64,000 bases of DNA from Immundisolibacterales bacterium. GTDB taxonomy: Bacteria > Pseudomonadota > Gammaproteobacteria > HK1. Both the position numbers and the translations under genes were made by a program. Positions 35,574 to 43,664 of the stretch are shown in pieces (positions within the stretch are counted from its first letter, which is position 1; the number at the start of each line of letters is the position of its first letter). The stretch covers positions 161,993 through 225,992 of the forward strand of contig JAPOPW010000023.1 of assembly GCA_026712715.1 (NCBI GenBank). The letters run 5' to 3'. The notes under the pieces are model-generated. The model had not been told where the DNA came from, did no database searches, and saw nothing but the letters and a program-made list of their open reading frames with translations.

Positions 35574-38018
35574 ATGCGCAGATGCGCCGGCGGGGAGGGG
35601 GATGACGACATGCCGACCGACAGTGAACGACGCGTTCCGGGCTGGTGCGCCCTTTGCCGGTCGCGCTGCGGCTGCATCTCGGTGGTGCGCGACGGCCGCC
35701 TGGTCGCGGTCGAGCGCAACCCGGACCATCCCACCGGCCGCGCGCTCTGCGCCAAGGGCCAGGCCGCCCCGGAGCTCGTCTACAGCCCCGACCGCCTGCT
35801 CCATCCGCTGAAGCGCACCCGCCCCAAGGGCGACCCCGACCCCGGCTGGGTCCGCATCGACTGGGACGAAGCGCTCGATCTCGCGGCCTCTCGCCTGCGC
35901 AGCATCGTGGAGGAGGACGGGCCACATGGGGTGGCGTGCGCCATCACGACGCCGAGCGGGACGTCCATCTCCGACTCGCACGCTTGGGTCGAGCGCTTCG
36001 TGCGTGCGTTCGGGACCCCCAACAACGTCTACGGCACCGAGATCTGCAACTGGCACAAGGACCACGCCACCCGCTACACGTTCGGGACCGGGATCGGGAC
36101 GCCGGATCTCGATCGCGCCGGGTGCGTGCTTCTCTGGGGCCACAACCCGACCGGTGCGTGGCTCGCGCAGGGGCAGCGGGTGAACGAGGCGAAGGCGCGC
36201 GGCGCGCGGCTCGTGGTGGTCGACCCGCGCCGGGTGGGGGTGGCCGCCAAGGCGGATCAGTGGCTCAGGGTCCGGCCCGGAACCGACGGCGCGCTCGCGC
36301 TCGGCATCGCGGGGGTGATGATCGAGGAAGGCTGGTACGACCGCGACTTCGTGCGGGACTGGTCGAACGGTCCGTTCCTGGTGATGGATGCGGCCGCGGA
36401 CCCTGATTCGGGCCGCCCGAACGATGGCGGGGACACAGGCGGGCGTATGCTCGCCGCGTCCGATCTCGAAGCGGGCGGCCATCCGGAGCATCCTGTCGCG
36501 TGGCGCGTGGACGATGGGGCTGCGGAGGTCGTGGACCCTCGTGCCCCGGCCGGCTCCGGGGCGAGCTGGGCCCTGGACGGCACATTCCGCATCGCGACCA
36601 AGGCGGGGGAGGTGAGCTGCCGGACCGCCTTCACGCGCTACCGCGATCTCTGCCGAGAGTTTCCGCCCGAGAGGGTGGAGCGGATCACCGGAGTGCCCGC
36701 CCGTCAGGTCCTCGAGACCGCGCGCCTGCTCTGGGAATCGCGCCCGGTCTCCTACTACGCGTGGTCCGGGGTCGGACAGCACACGAACGCGACCCAGACC
36801 GACCGGGCGATCTCCCTCCTCTACGCCCTTACCGGAAGCCACGGCCGTCCGGGCGGCAACGTCACCTACGCGGCGGTGCCCGCGAACGACGTCTCCGGCA
36901 CGGAGTTCCCGGCGCCGGAGGCGCCGACCCTCGGCATCGACGAACGCCCCCTCGGTCCTCCCCGGAGCGGCTGGTGCACCTCCCGGGATTTCTATCGCGC
37001 AGTCATCGAGCACGAGCCCTACCCGATACGAGGTTTCATCGACTTCGGGGTCAATCTGCTCATCTCGCACGCGGCGGGCGCGCGAGGCGTGGAGGCCCTG
37101 CGGCGCCTCGACTTCTACGTCCACGCCGACATCTACCTGAATCCGACCGCCGAGTTCGCGGACCTGGTGCTGCCGGTCAACACCGCGTGGGAGCGCGAGG
37201 CGCTGCGCGTCGGGTTCGAGATCACCCAGGACGCGAACGCGCTGGTGCAGCTTCGGCCGGCGGCCGTCGAGTCGCGCGGAGAGTCCCGCAGCGACGGCTG
37301 GATCGCGTTCGCCCTCGCCGAACGGCTCGGTTTCGGGGACCGGTTCTGGGGCGGGGACATGGAGGCGGGCTACCGGGAGTTGCTCGCCCCGTCCGGGATC
37401 TCGCTCGAGACGCTTCGCGCCAGGCCCGAGGGGGTGCGGTGGGGAGATCTCGCGACCCCGTACGAGCCGCACAAGGCTCGGGGCGGCTTCGACACCCCGT
37501 CGCGCCGGGTCGAGGTGTGGTCGGAGACCTTCCGCCGCCACGGCCAGGATCCGCTTCCCGGCTACGTGCCCCCGGCGATGAGCGCGGCCCGCCGGCCGGA
37601 CGTTGCGGCTCTCTATCCCCTGGTCCTCAGCTCCGCGAAGCCGCATCAGTACTGCCACGGGCAGCACCGCAACCTGCCCGGGCTCCGGAAGCGGCTGCCC
37701 GATCCGCTCGTCGAGGTGCATCCCGACACGGCGCGGGCGCGCGGCATCGCGGAGGGCGACTGGGTCGGCATCCGGACCCCGTCGGGTCAGGTCAGGGCAC
37801 GTGCGCGGTTCCGGGACAGCCTTGCCCCGGACGTGGTCGCCGCCCAGCACGGCTGGTGGCAGCACTGCGAGGAGCTGGGCCTTCCCGGGTACCCCGCGCA
37901 CGGAGAAGGCAGCGCCAACCTCAACCTCGCCATTGATGACGCGGAGTCCGACCCCATCAGCGGGTCGGCCCCGCATCGCTCCTACCTCTGCGAGATCGAG
38001 CCCCTTCCCGCGACCTGA
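35574..38018 (+). CDS. Cytoplasmic molybdopterin oxidoreductase with N-terminal 4Fe-4S cluster
   Basis: 814 residues from the ATG at 35574, which has GGAGGAG eight bases upstream (upstream in-frame ATG 35388 has none). Cys25, Cys28, Cys32 and Cys59 (CALCRSRC...ALCAKG) form a Cx2Cx3Cx26C 4Fe-4S site. The Mo-bis-MGD domain follows, with Cys158 in TEICNWHKD the likely Mo ligand, LLWGHNPTGAWLAQGQR and VVVDPRR. The C-terminal MGD-binding barrel begins near PLVLSSAKPHQYCHGQHR. No Tat signal, so cytoplasmic. No electron-transfer or membrane subunit is adjacent. Resembles the DMSO reductase superfamily enzymes annotated as thiosulfate/acetylene-hydratase-like; substrate unknown. Confidence 0.8.
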   Translation: MRRCAGGEGDDDMPTDSERRVPGWCALCRSRCGCISVVRDGRLVAVERNPDHPTGRALCAKGQAAPELVYSPDRLLHPLKRTRPKGDPDPGWVRIDWDEALDLAASRLRSIVEEDGPHGVACAITTPSGTSISDSHAWVERFVRAFGTPNNVYGTEICNWHKDHATRYTFGTGIGTPDLDRAGCVLLWGHNPTGAWLAQGQRVNEAKARGARLVVVDPRRVGVAAKADQWLRVRPGTDGALALGIAGVMIEEGWYDRDFVRDWSNGPFLVMDAAADPDSGRPNDGGDTGGRMLAASDLEAGGHPEHPVAWRVDDGAAEVVDPRAPAGSGASWALDGTFRIATKAGEVSCRTAFTRYRDLCREFPPERVERITGVPARQVLETARLLWESRPVSYYAWSGVGQHTNATQTDRAISLLYALTGSHGRPGGNVTYAAVPANDVSGTEFPAPEAPTLGIDERPLGPPRSGWCTSRDFYRAVIEHEPYPIRGFIDFGVNLLISHAAGARGVEALRRLDFYVHADIYLNPTAEFADLVLPVNTAWEREALRVGFEITQDANALVQLRPAAVESRGESRSDGWIAFALAERLGFGDRFWGGDMEAGYRELLAPSGISLETLRARPEGVRWGDLATPYEPHKARGGFDTPSRRVEVWSETFRRHGQDPLPGYVPPAMSAARRPDVAALYPLVLSSAKPHQYCHGQHRNLPGLRKRLPDPLVEVHPDTARARGIAEGDWVGIRTPSGQVRARARFRDSLAPDVVAAQHGWWQHCEELGLPGYPAHGEGSANLNLAIDDAESDPISGSAPHRSYLCEIEPLPAT

Positions 38019-38336
38019 CGAAATCCCGGAAGAGCCCGGCGTGCGGGGGAGTCGATGCGCGTCGACCGACCGTACAGCCGGCTCCCGCGAGCCTCGATTC
38101 GTCCGAGCGAGTCCGCTCCGGCGGGGCCGCCCGCGGCCATCCGTTTCCGGCCCCGGGGATCGGTGCGCCGGGACGTGGCCAGGTACGGTCGAGTCGGGGG
38201 AGGGGCGGGCGAGCGGACCGGTTCCGCTTCCACCGCGCGTTCCCGATCCCTCCCGCCGCCCGGGCCACTCCGGAGTCCGGTCGTTGTAGAGTGATCGCCA
38301 GCCTTGGAGGACGGGAACCAAAGGAGGATTGAGAGC
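38019..38336. other. Gene-free stretch, 318 bp
   Basis: Between the molybdopterin oxidoreductase and the Gfo/Idh/MocA gene. No credible reading frame. A TAGAGT box at 38286-38291 could be a -10 element for the downstream gene, 46 bases before its start. The last 20 bases hold a strong aaggagg RBS. Confidence 0.45.
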
Positions 38337-39512
38337 ATGCGCGAGATCCGAATCGCCCTCGTCGGCGGGGCCGGCTGGATGGGCAAGACCCACGCCCTCG
38401 TCTACGCTTCCAACCCCGTCTTCTTCGGCAACGAGCCGGCGCGGCCGGTCCTCGAGCTCGTGGCGGAGGCGACGGACGAGCTGGCCGAGCGGGTGGCGGG
38501 CGAGTGCGGCGCGCGCCGCTGGACGTCGAGCTGGCGCGAGGCGGTCGAGGATCCGAACGTCGACATCGTCGACATCGTGACCCCGAACAGCCTGCACCGG
38601 GAGATGGTCGTCGCCGCGGCGGCGGCCGGCAAGCACGTCTACTGCGAGAAGCCGCTCGGCCTCAACGCGGACGAGACGCGCGAGATGGTCCGCGCGGTCG
38701 GCGACGCCGGGGTCCTCAACCTCGTCGGGCACAACTTCCCGCACAACCCGATCCACGGCGTCGCCCGCGACATGATCCGGGCCGGGGAGCTCGGGGACAT
38801 CGTTCACGCGCGGGTCAGCTTCAACTCCGATTTCCTCGCCGACGAGGCGGCTCCGTTCATCTGGCGGTGCGACCGGGAGGCGGCGGGAAGCGGGACCCTC
38901 GGCGACATCAACGTGCACGTGTTCAGCCTGACCGAGTACCTGGTCGGGCCGATCGCGGAGGTCTTCGGTCGCATGCAGACCGTCGTCAGGGAGCGCGACG
39001 TCGTCGCGGACGCGTCGTACGGGAGCGGCGGCGGCACCAGGACGGGCGAGCGCCGGACCGTCGACACCGACGACTCCGTGCACATGCTCGCGACGTTCGA
39101 GAACGGCTGCACCGGCATCTTCGACACGAGCCGGGTGGCCCACGGCCGCAAGATCGAGATCAGCTACGACATCGTGGGTCGTGCGGGCTCCATCCGCTGG
39201 ACCTACGACCGGCTGAACGAGCTGCAGGTGTACACCGCGAGCGATCCGGTGGACCGGAGCGGCTTCAAGCGCATCGAGACCGGCCCGAGCCACCCCTACT
39301 ACGGCGACTTCTTCCCCATCGCCAACATTGGCATGGGGTACAACGAGATCAAGGCGATCGAGGTACGCGAGCTGGTGCGGGCGGCCGCGGGCGAGCCGGT
39401 CGAGCTCTGGCCCGACTTCTCGGTCGCCCACCGGATTCAGCGTTATTGCGATGCCACCATCCTCTCCGACGCCGAGCGTCGCTGGGTGGCGGTGAGCGAG
39501 ATCCCCGAGTGA
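38337..39512 (+). CDS. Gfo/Idh/MocA-family NAD(P)-dependent dehydrogenase
   Basis: 391 residues from ATG 38337 with AAGGAGG about nine bases upstream. Rossmann motif IALVGGAGWMGKTHALVY at the N-terminus, then the family's EKPLGLNADETREMV segment near residue 105 whose Lys is the usual catalytic residue, and the DINVHVFSLTEYLVG region supplying the Asp/His of the active site. Such proteins oxidise inositols, sugars or related cyclitols. The next gene (MAPEG) is 60 bases downstream; no sugar-specific partner is adjacent. Confidence 0.82.
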   Translation: MREIRIALVGGAGWMGKTHALVYASNPVFFGNEPARPVLELVAEATDELAERVAGECGARRWTSSWREAVEDPNVDIVDIVTPNSLHREMVVAAAAAGKHVYCEKPLGLNADETREMVRAVGDAGVLNLVGHNFPHNPIHGVARDMIRAGELGDIVHARVSFNSDFLADEAAPFIWRCDREAAGSGTLGDINVHVFSLTEYLVGPIAEVFGRMQTVVRERDVVADASYGSGGGTRTGERRTVDTDDSVHMLATFENGCTGIFDTSRVAHGRKIEISYDIVGRAGSIRWTYDRLNELQVYTASDPVDRSGFKRIETGPSHPYYGDFFPIANIGMGYNEIKAIEVRELVRAAAGEPVELWPDFSVAHRIQRYCDATILSDAERRWVAVSEIPE

Positions 39513-39572
39513 CGCCGGGCGCGGGCGACATCGTGCACCGGGACATTCCCTTCGACGGTTGAGGACCGGATC

Positions 39573-39971
39573 ATGGAACCGGCAATCCTTCAGCTTGTGC
39601 TCGCGGCGGCGCTGCTCCTGGTACACGTCGCCGCGATTGTCGTCGCGACGCGAGCGAGCGTCGAACGGGAGTGGGCGGTCGGCCCCCGCGACGAGCCCAC
39701 GAACGTGGGCCGGATGCTGGGACGCTTCCGGCGGATACTCGCGAACTATCTCGAGACGCTGCCCGCCTTCGCCCTCGTCCTCCTCGCGGCCGAGCTCTCG
39801 GGCCGCGGCAACGACTGGACGCTCTTCGGCGGGTGGCTCTGGCTTGTCGGAAGGGTGGTCTACCTTCCGGTCTACGCGGCCGGGATCCCCTGGGTCCGCA
39901 CCATCGTGTGGATCGTCGCGACCCTGGGCATCGTCGTGATGCTCGCCGGGCTTGCGCTCGGTCCGGGGTAG
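39573..39971 (+). CDS. MAPEG-family small membrane protein
   Basis: 132 residues with four hydrophobic helices. The pattern fits MAPEG: an N-terminal helix, then EPTNVGRMLGRFRRILANYLETLPAFALVLLAAEL, where the NYxExLP motif is the hallmark (residues about 58-64), and VGRVVYLPVYAAGIPWVRTIVW. Bacterial MAPEG proteins are of uncertain role, related to glutathione-dependent membrane enzymes. Confidence 0.82.
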   Translation: MEPAILQLVLAAALLLVHVAAIVVATRASVEREWAVGPRDEPTNVGRMLGRFRRILANYLETLPAFALVLLAAELSGRGNDWTLFGGWLWLVGRVVYLPVYAAGIPWVRTIVWIVATLGIVVMLAGLALGPG

Positions 39972-40001
39972 GGGAGACCCTCGCCCCGCCGCCGAATGGG
40001 C

Positions 40002-40535
40002 TCAGGTCCAGTGCTCTCGGAGCGGACCCTCGGCGCCGTAGAGGGGATCGCGGCCCGGCACCGCAACCTGCGCGATCGCGTCGAGGCTCGCGGGCCGCTC
40101 TCCCGGTGCGCCACGGCAGAGATCGGGGCCGGTGCCGGCCGGGTACGCGCCGACGATGCCGAGGTCGGCGCTCGCCTCGAGCGCCTTGTGGCCGACGCCG
40201 GCGGGAATGATGACGACGTCGCCCGCCGAGACCGTCACGTCGACGCCGCCCTCGCCCCCGAAGCGGGCGGTCGCGCTGCCTCGGTATACCCCGAGCGCTT
40301 CGTGGGCGGTGCTGTGGAAGTGGTGGAAGGGGTAAATCCCGTTCCGCCATGCGGCCGGCCAGCCGTTCTCGGTGAAGAGTGCCTCGAAGACGGTGGCCGG
40401 ATCGCGGTCCGGAAGGGTCACCGCCTGCCGGTACACCAGCAGCGCCAGCTCCGGGTTGTTGGGAATCGTCCCGTCGTCCTCGAGCCGCCGCGCTTCGACC
40501 GCCGCGGATCCGACTAGAGCGTCAAATTCCGTCAT
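40002..40535 (-). CDS. Cupin-domain protein
   Basis: 177 residues from the ATG at 40535 with aaggga upstream; the ATG at 40622 adds an unlikely tail overlapping the next gene. The cupin metal site is seen as YPFHHFHSTAHEALGVYRG (first cupin motif, His-x-His and Glu) and GDVVIIPAGVGHKAL (second motif). Family members are small metal-dependent isomerases, dioxygenases or binding proteins. Convergent with the MAPEG gene; 31 bases between the stops. Confidence 0.78.
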   Translation of the reverse strand: MTEFDALVGSAAVEARRLEDDGTIPNNPELALLVYRQAVTLPDRDPATVFEALFTENGWPAAWRNGIYPFHHFHSTAHEALGVYRGSATARFGGEGGVDVTVSAGDVVIIPAGVGHKALEASADLGIVGAYPAGTGPDLCRGAPGERPASLDAIAQVAVPGRDPLYGAEGPLREHWT

Positions 40536-40618
40536 CGGATTGCTCCCTTGGCCCGGTTCCATCTGCACCCGCGCAGTATGCCTTTCACCTGCTCCGGGTT
40601 GCCATTCCCGGGGGCCGC

Positions 40619-41050
40619 TCATCCCGGCTCCATCAGATTCTCCACGCGGGCCGCCACTTCCCGCGCAACCCGCAGCAGGGCGGCGATGAGCTGCTCCTCC
40701 ACGTCCACCTCCCCCTCGTACTCCGCAAGGTTCCGCTTCCGGCGCGCCTCATCCAGTACCCGCCACTGTTCCGGCGGCAGAGCCAGCGTGTGTTGCAGGC
40801 ACTGGAAGACCAGATAGCGCGACTCGGACCGATAGCCCTGGAAACGCAAGGCGGCGAGCGCCAGTGCATGGGCTGCGTTGTAGGCGAGGTCAAAGCGGCT
40901 CTCCAGGCTCAATTCTTCGCGGGCCGCATCGTCCAGCCGGAGGATGCCCGAGCGCACCAGTCCCCGGAGCTCGTTCAAGGCCGCCGGCTCGGCCTTCAAC
41001 TGACCGACGCGGACCAGGTTATCCAGCTGCGGATGGCTCATCCATTCCAC
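40619..41050 (-). CDS. HEPN-domain protein of a nucleotidyltransferase/HEPN pair
   Basis: 143 residues, all-alpha. The segment DLAYNAAHALALAALRFQGYRSESRYLVFQCLQHTL is a typical HEPN helix pair, and the late DEARRKRNLAEYEGE carries RNxxxY instead of the RxxxxH of RNase-active HEPN toxins, so catalytic status is uncertain. It begins inside the preceding nucleotidyltransferase gene (32-base overlap), a common arrangement in MNT/HEPN toxin-antitoxin pairs. A second in-frame ATG at 41041 is possible. Confidence 0.72.
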   Translation of the reverse strand: MEWMSHPQLDNLVRVGQLKAEPAALNELRGLVRSGILRLDDAAREELSLESRFDLAYNAAHALALAALRFQGYRSESRYLVFQCLQHTLALPPEQWRVLDEARRKRNLAEYEGEVDVEEQLIAALLRVAREVAARVENLMEPG

Positions 41051-41687
41051 CGATCAGAACCAGGTGGTCGCCACCGAGCACGTTGGCCAGGAAACCGCTG
41101 CCGGCGGATTTCCGGCGCGCATACTCCTCGGAGGTGTACAGGGTGGGATGGATAGAGCGGTTCAGCTTCGATTCCACGGGAATCAGCGCCGAGTAGACGT
41201 CTTCCAGCGCCAGCCGGTCCGAGACGAGAAGGAGGTCGATATCGCTCGATGCCGTATCGTTGCCTCGCGCGGCCGAGCCGTATACGAGCGCCAATGCGAC
41301 CCGGTCCGCAAGGGGCGCGAGCGCGTCGCGGATCGGCTGGGCGACAGCGACGGTCTTGATTATGAGGCCGCGAAGCTCCTCGAACACCGGTGACTCCGGA
41401 TTGGCCTGGTAGTGCTTCTGGCGTCCAATGCGCGTCGTGTCCACCAGCCCGCTCGAGGTGAGGCGCTTGAGCTCTCGCTGCACGGCGCCCGAACCGGAGC
41501 CGGTCAGCTCCATCAGCTCAGTGGCAAAGAAACTGCGGGAAGGTTGGCCGAACAGCAGTGCGAGAAGGCGTTGCTGGGTGGTGGTGAACAGGGCGTCGGC
41601 GAGGCTGGTGGGCAAATCGTCCGCAGGCGAGGCCGGAGCTCTTCGATGAGCTCGGCGAAGTGAAGAGATCGAATTCGTTATGCCCAT
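41019..41687 (-). CDS. Winged-helix/minimal nucleotidyltransferase fusion (MNT partner of HEPN)
   Basis: 222 residues from the ATG at 41687. Residues about 30-95 are a winged-helix DNA-binding domain (FFATELMELTGSGSGAVQRELKRLTSSGLV), and residues about 130-150 hold the nucleotidyltransferase core GSAARGNDTASSDIDLLLV (GSxxRG and SDIDL, the Mg-binding Asp pair). The protein therefore probably represses its own operon and modifies or neutralises HEPN. In known MNT/HEPN pairs the MNT protein AMPylates the toxin. Its start codon lies within a palindrome, consistent with autoregulation. Confidence 0.75.
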   Translation of the reverse strand: MGITNSISSLRRAHRRAPASPADDLPTSLADALFTTTQQRLLALLFGQPSRSFFATELMELTGSGSGAVQRELKRLTSSGLVDTTRIGRQKHYQANPESPVFEELRGLIIKTVAVAQPIRDALAPLADRVALALVYGSAARGNDTASSDIDLLLVSDRLALEDVYSALIPVESKLNRSIHPTLYTSEEYARRKSAGSGFLANVLGGDHLVLIGGMDEPSAAG

Positions 41688-41721
41688 AATGGGCAGGATA
41701 ATGCCTTTCTTGGGCAGGATA
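41681..41721. promoter_or_regulatory. Palindrome plus 21-bp-spaced direct repeats at the MNT gene start, candidate operator
   Basis: TGCCCA (41681-41686) and TGGGCA (41690-41695) flank taa and form a 15-bp palindrome covering the MNT start codon. The string tgggcaggata occurs at 41690-41700 and again at 41711-41721, exactly 21 bases apart. On the minus strand this reads as two TATCCTGCCCA boxes just upstream of the winged-helix gene. It is the expected kind of site for a winged-helix autoregulator. Confidence 0.5.
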
Positions 41722-41862
41722 CTGATCTTGAACTGCGAGAATTCGATTCGGGCGTGGGCGCCAAGGCAGGGCCCGAGAGCGGCCGGCCGTCTCCTGCGCG
41801 TTGAACGCGGGCGCACTGCCTGCAAGCATGTGTGCACGGCGAAACTGGATGGACTCGATCTC

Positions 41863-42858
41863 ATGAGACCCGGACCGCGAAACCTCATCACCGATGTCGA
41901 GACGTTTCTCGTCGGGAACGCGGTGGACACGGAGCTCAAGTCCGGGGTCACCGTGCTCACCGCGGAGCGGCCGTTCGTGGCCGCGGTCCAAGTAATGGGG
42001 GGAGCACCGGGGACGCGGGAGACGGACCTCCTCGCACCTGACCGACTTGTGCAGCGGGTGGATGCGCTGGTGCTCTCGGGCGGCTCCGCGTTCGGACTCG
42101 ACGCAGGGTCGGGGGTCGCCGACGCGCTCGCCGCCGCCGGACGCGGATTCGAGGTCGGTCCGGTGCGAGTCCCGATCGTCCCCGCCGCGATCCTCTTCGA
42201 CCTCCTGAACGGCGGCGACAAGGACTGGGAGGAGAACCCGTACCGGGACCTCGGCCGGCGGGCGCTCGAGAGCGCGGGGCGCGAATTCGCGCTCGGCACC
42301 GCCGGGGCCGGGGCCGGGGCGACGACCGCCAACCTCAAGGGCGGGCTCGGGTCCGCGTCCCTCGACCTCGGCGGCGGGGTCACGGTCGGCGCGCTCGTCG
42401 CCGCCAACCCGGTCGGATCGGTGACGGTGCCGGGCAGCCGGGAATTCTGGGCGGCCACGTTCGAGCTCGGCGCGGAGTTCGGGGGCGCAGGGCTTCCCGA
42501 GCGGGTGCCCGCCGTCGAGGCGACGTTTCGCGGCAAGCACGATGCGCTCGCGCCCGGGGCGAACACCACCATCGCCATCGTGGCGACGAATGCTCGTCTC
42601 GCGCAGGCCCAGGCGCAACGGATGGCGGTCGCGGCCCACGACGGGATTGCACGGGCGGTGGTCCCGTCGCACACCCCCTTCGACGGGGACCTCGTCTTTG
42701 CCGTGTCGAGCGCCGCCGGCCCGCCGCCGGCCGGGGAGGCCAGCCTCCTTGCCATCGGCCACGCGGCGTCGCTCTGCCTCGCGCGGGCGATCGCCCGAGG
42801 CGTCTTCCATGCGACCCCGGTGCCGGGCGACCGGCTCCCCTGCTGGTCCGCGCATTGA
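41863..42858 (+). CDS. P1-family peptidase (S58, DmpA-like)
   Basis: 331 residues from the ATG at 41863; GTG 41830 or ATG 41680 are possible upstream starts. Family pattern: GPRNLITDVETFLVGNAVD at the N-terminus, DALVLSGGSAFGLDAGSGVADAL, VGALVAANPVGSV and LAPGANTTIAIVATNARL, where NTTI marks the nucleophile of the self-processed beta subunit. P1 peptidases are Ntn-like hydrolases that self-cleave and release N-terminal residues, with D-aminopeptidase/esterase activity known for DmpA. Its end abuts a truncated flavoprotein fragment on the other strand. Confidence 0.78.
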   Translation: MRPGPRNLITDVETFLVGNAVDTELKSGVTVLTAERPFVAAVQVMGGAPGTRETDLLAPDRLVQRVDALVLSGGSAFGLDAGSGVADALAAAGRGFEVGPVRVPIVPAAILFDLLNGGDKDWEENPYRDLGRRALESAGREFALGTAGAGAGATTANLKGGLGSASLDLGGGVTVGALVAANPVGSVTVPGSREFWAATFELGAEFGGAGLPERVPAVEATFRGKHDALAPGANTTIAIVATNARLAQAQAQRMAVAAHDGIARAVVPSHTPFDGDLVFAVSSAAGPPPAGEASLLAIGHAASLCLARAIARGVFHATPVPGDRLPCWSAH

Positions 42859-43014
42859 GCCCATCGTCATCTGGGCCATGATCGTCGCCCCGCCCCAGCC
42901 GACCATGCCCTTGTCGGCGAGGAGGACGCGGGCGCCGGCCCGGGCGGCGATGGCGGCGTACATGCCGGCCCCGCCCGCCCCCTCCACCAGCACGTCCGTC
43001 TCGATCTCGACCAT
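42859..43014 (-). pseudogene. N-terminal remnant of a FAD-dependent succinate/fumarate-reductase-type flavoprotein
   Basis: From the ATG at 43014 the frame reads METD-like MVEIETDVLVEGAGGAG followed by MYAAIAARAGARVLLADKG and GGATIMAQMT, which is the FAD-binding Rossmann start (GxGxxG plus the acidic end of beta-2) of fumarate reductase/succinate dehydrogenase flavoproteins. Similarity stops after about 50 residues, where the convergent P1 peptidase ends, so over 90 % of a usual flavoprotein is missing. The frame continues as antisense to the peptidase. Its ATG shares a base with the RloB stop (TGATG). Best seen as a relic of a gene cut by rearrangement. Confidence 0.6.
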
Positions 43015-43661
43015 CAGTGCTGGTTCCCGGTCTGTTTGGACTTGAGTTTTTGCAGGTAGTCGACCAGATGGTGGACCTCGGTCGATGGATTGAAGTCGCC
43101 GGTGGCCTTGGCGTCGGCGAGCGCCCGGTTGGCATTGTCCATGGCGGATTCCAGACTGGCGTCGAGCGCGTGAAAGATCCCGGAAGCTCCTTTCTCGTAC
43201 CCGGGTAGCCAGCCACGCAATTCGTCCACGCAACGCTGTGCCGCAGTCCTTCCGCCGGACGTGAAGTACGGCTGGCGCGAGAAGCCGAAGTGAAGCCGAA
43301 ACCAGAACTCGAAGCAGGGCCAGGACCTGGCGATGCAAATGCCGCTCGCGCGGGCCTCGTCGCAAGCTTGGCGGAAAGTCATATGCTCGTCGCGGTCGAA
43401 TACGCAGTACACCCGGTCGTATTTCTCTCCCTGTCGGCCTTCTACACTGCGCAATTTCTTCGCCACTCGGACTACAGTTCGAGGGTCTGCACCCTCGCCC
43501 GTTATGACGACGTTTGCCGTGCTCAGCCGATAGTGGGCCGCGAGGTCCTGGACGTACAAAGGCTCCGTGCACTTTCCTTCGCACACGATCAGCACGCGAT
43601 CGTAAGGTTCGCGCTCCGGGCCGCGCCTAGTGAGCCGCTTCCGTGGCCGTCGTTTGGCCAT
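43014..43661 (-). CDS. RloB-like TOPRIM protein, AbiLii-type defence component
   Basis: 215 residues. The start RRPRKRLTRRG is followed by the RloB TOPRIM motif RVLIVCEGKCTEPLYVQDL (catalytic Glu) and YCVFDRDEHMTF (DxD), then PCFEFWFRLHFGFS. It lies three bases after the RloA-like ATPase gene. RloA/RloB pairs (AbiL type) are abortive-infection systems in which the ATPase senses infection and the TOPRIM protein cuts nucleic acid. Enzyme activity is inferred from motifs only. Confidence 0.82.
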   Translation of the reverse strand: MAKRRPRKRLTRRGPEREPYDRVLIVCEGKCTEPLYVQDLAAHYRLSTANVVITGEGADPRTVVRVAKKLRSVEGRQGEKYDRVYCVFDRDEHMTFRQACDEARASGICIARSWPCFEFWFRLHFGFSRQPYFTSGGRTAAQRCVDELRGWLPGYEKGASGIFHALDASLESAMDNANRALADAKATGDFNPSTEVHHLVDYLQKLKSKQTGNQH

Positions 43662-43664
43662 TCC

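Noticed and set aside
35340..39626. A minus-strand frame of about 1400 codons opposite the molybdopterin oxidoreductase and Gfo/Idh/MocA genes
   Set aside because: Antisense shadow of two clear genes; low-complexity composition and no start context.
41680..41862. An extended N-terminus of the P1 peptidase from the ATG at 41680
   Set aside because: It would run through the operator-like repeats, and family similarity begins at GPRNLITDV after 41863.
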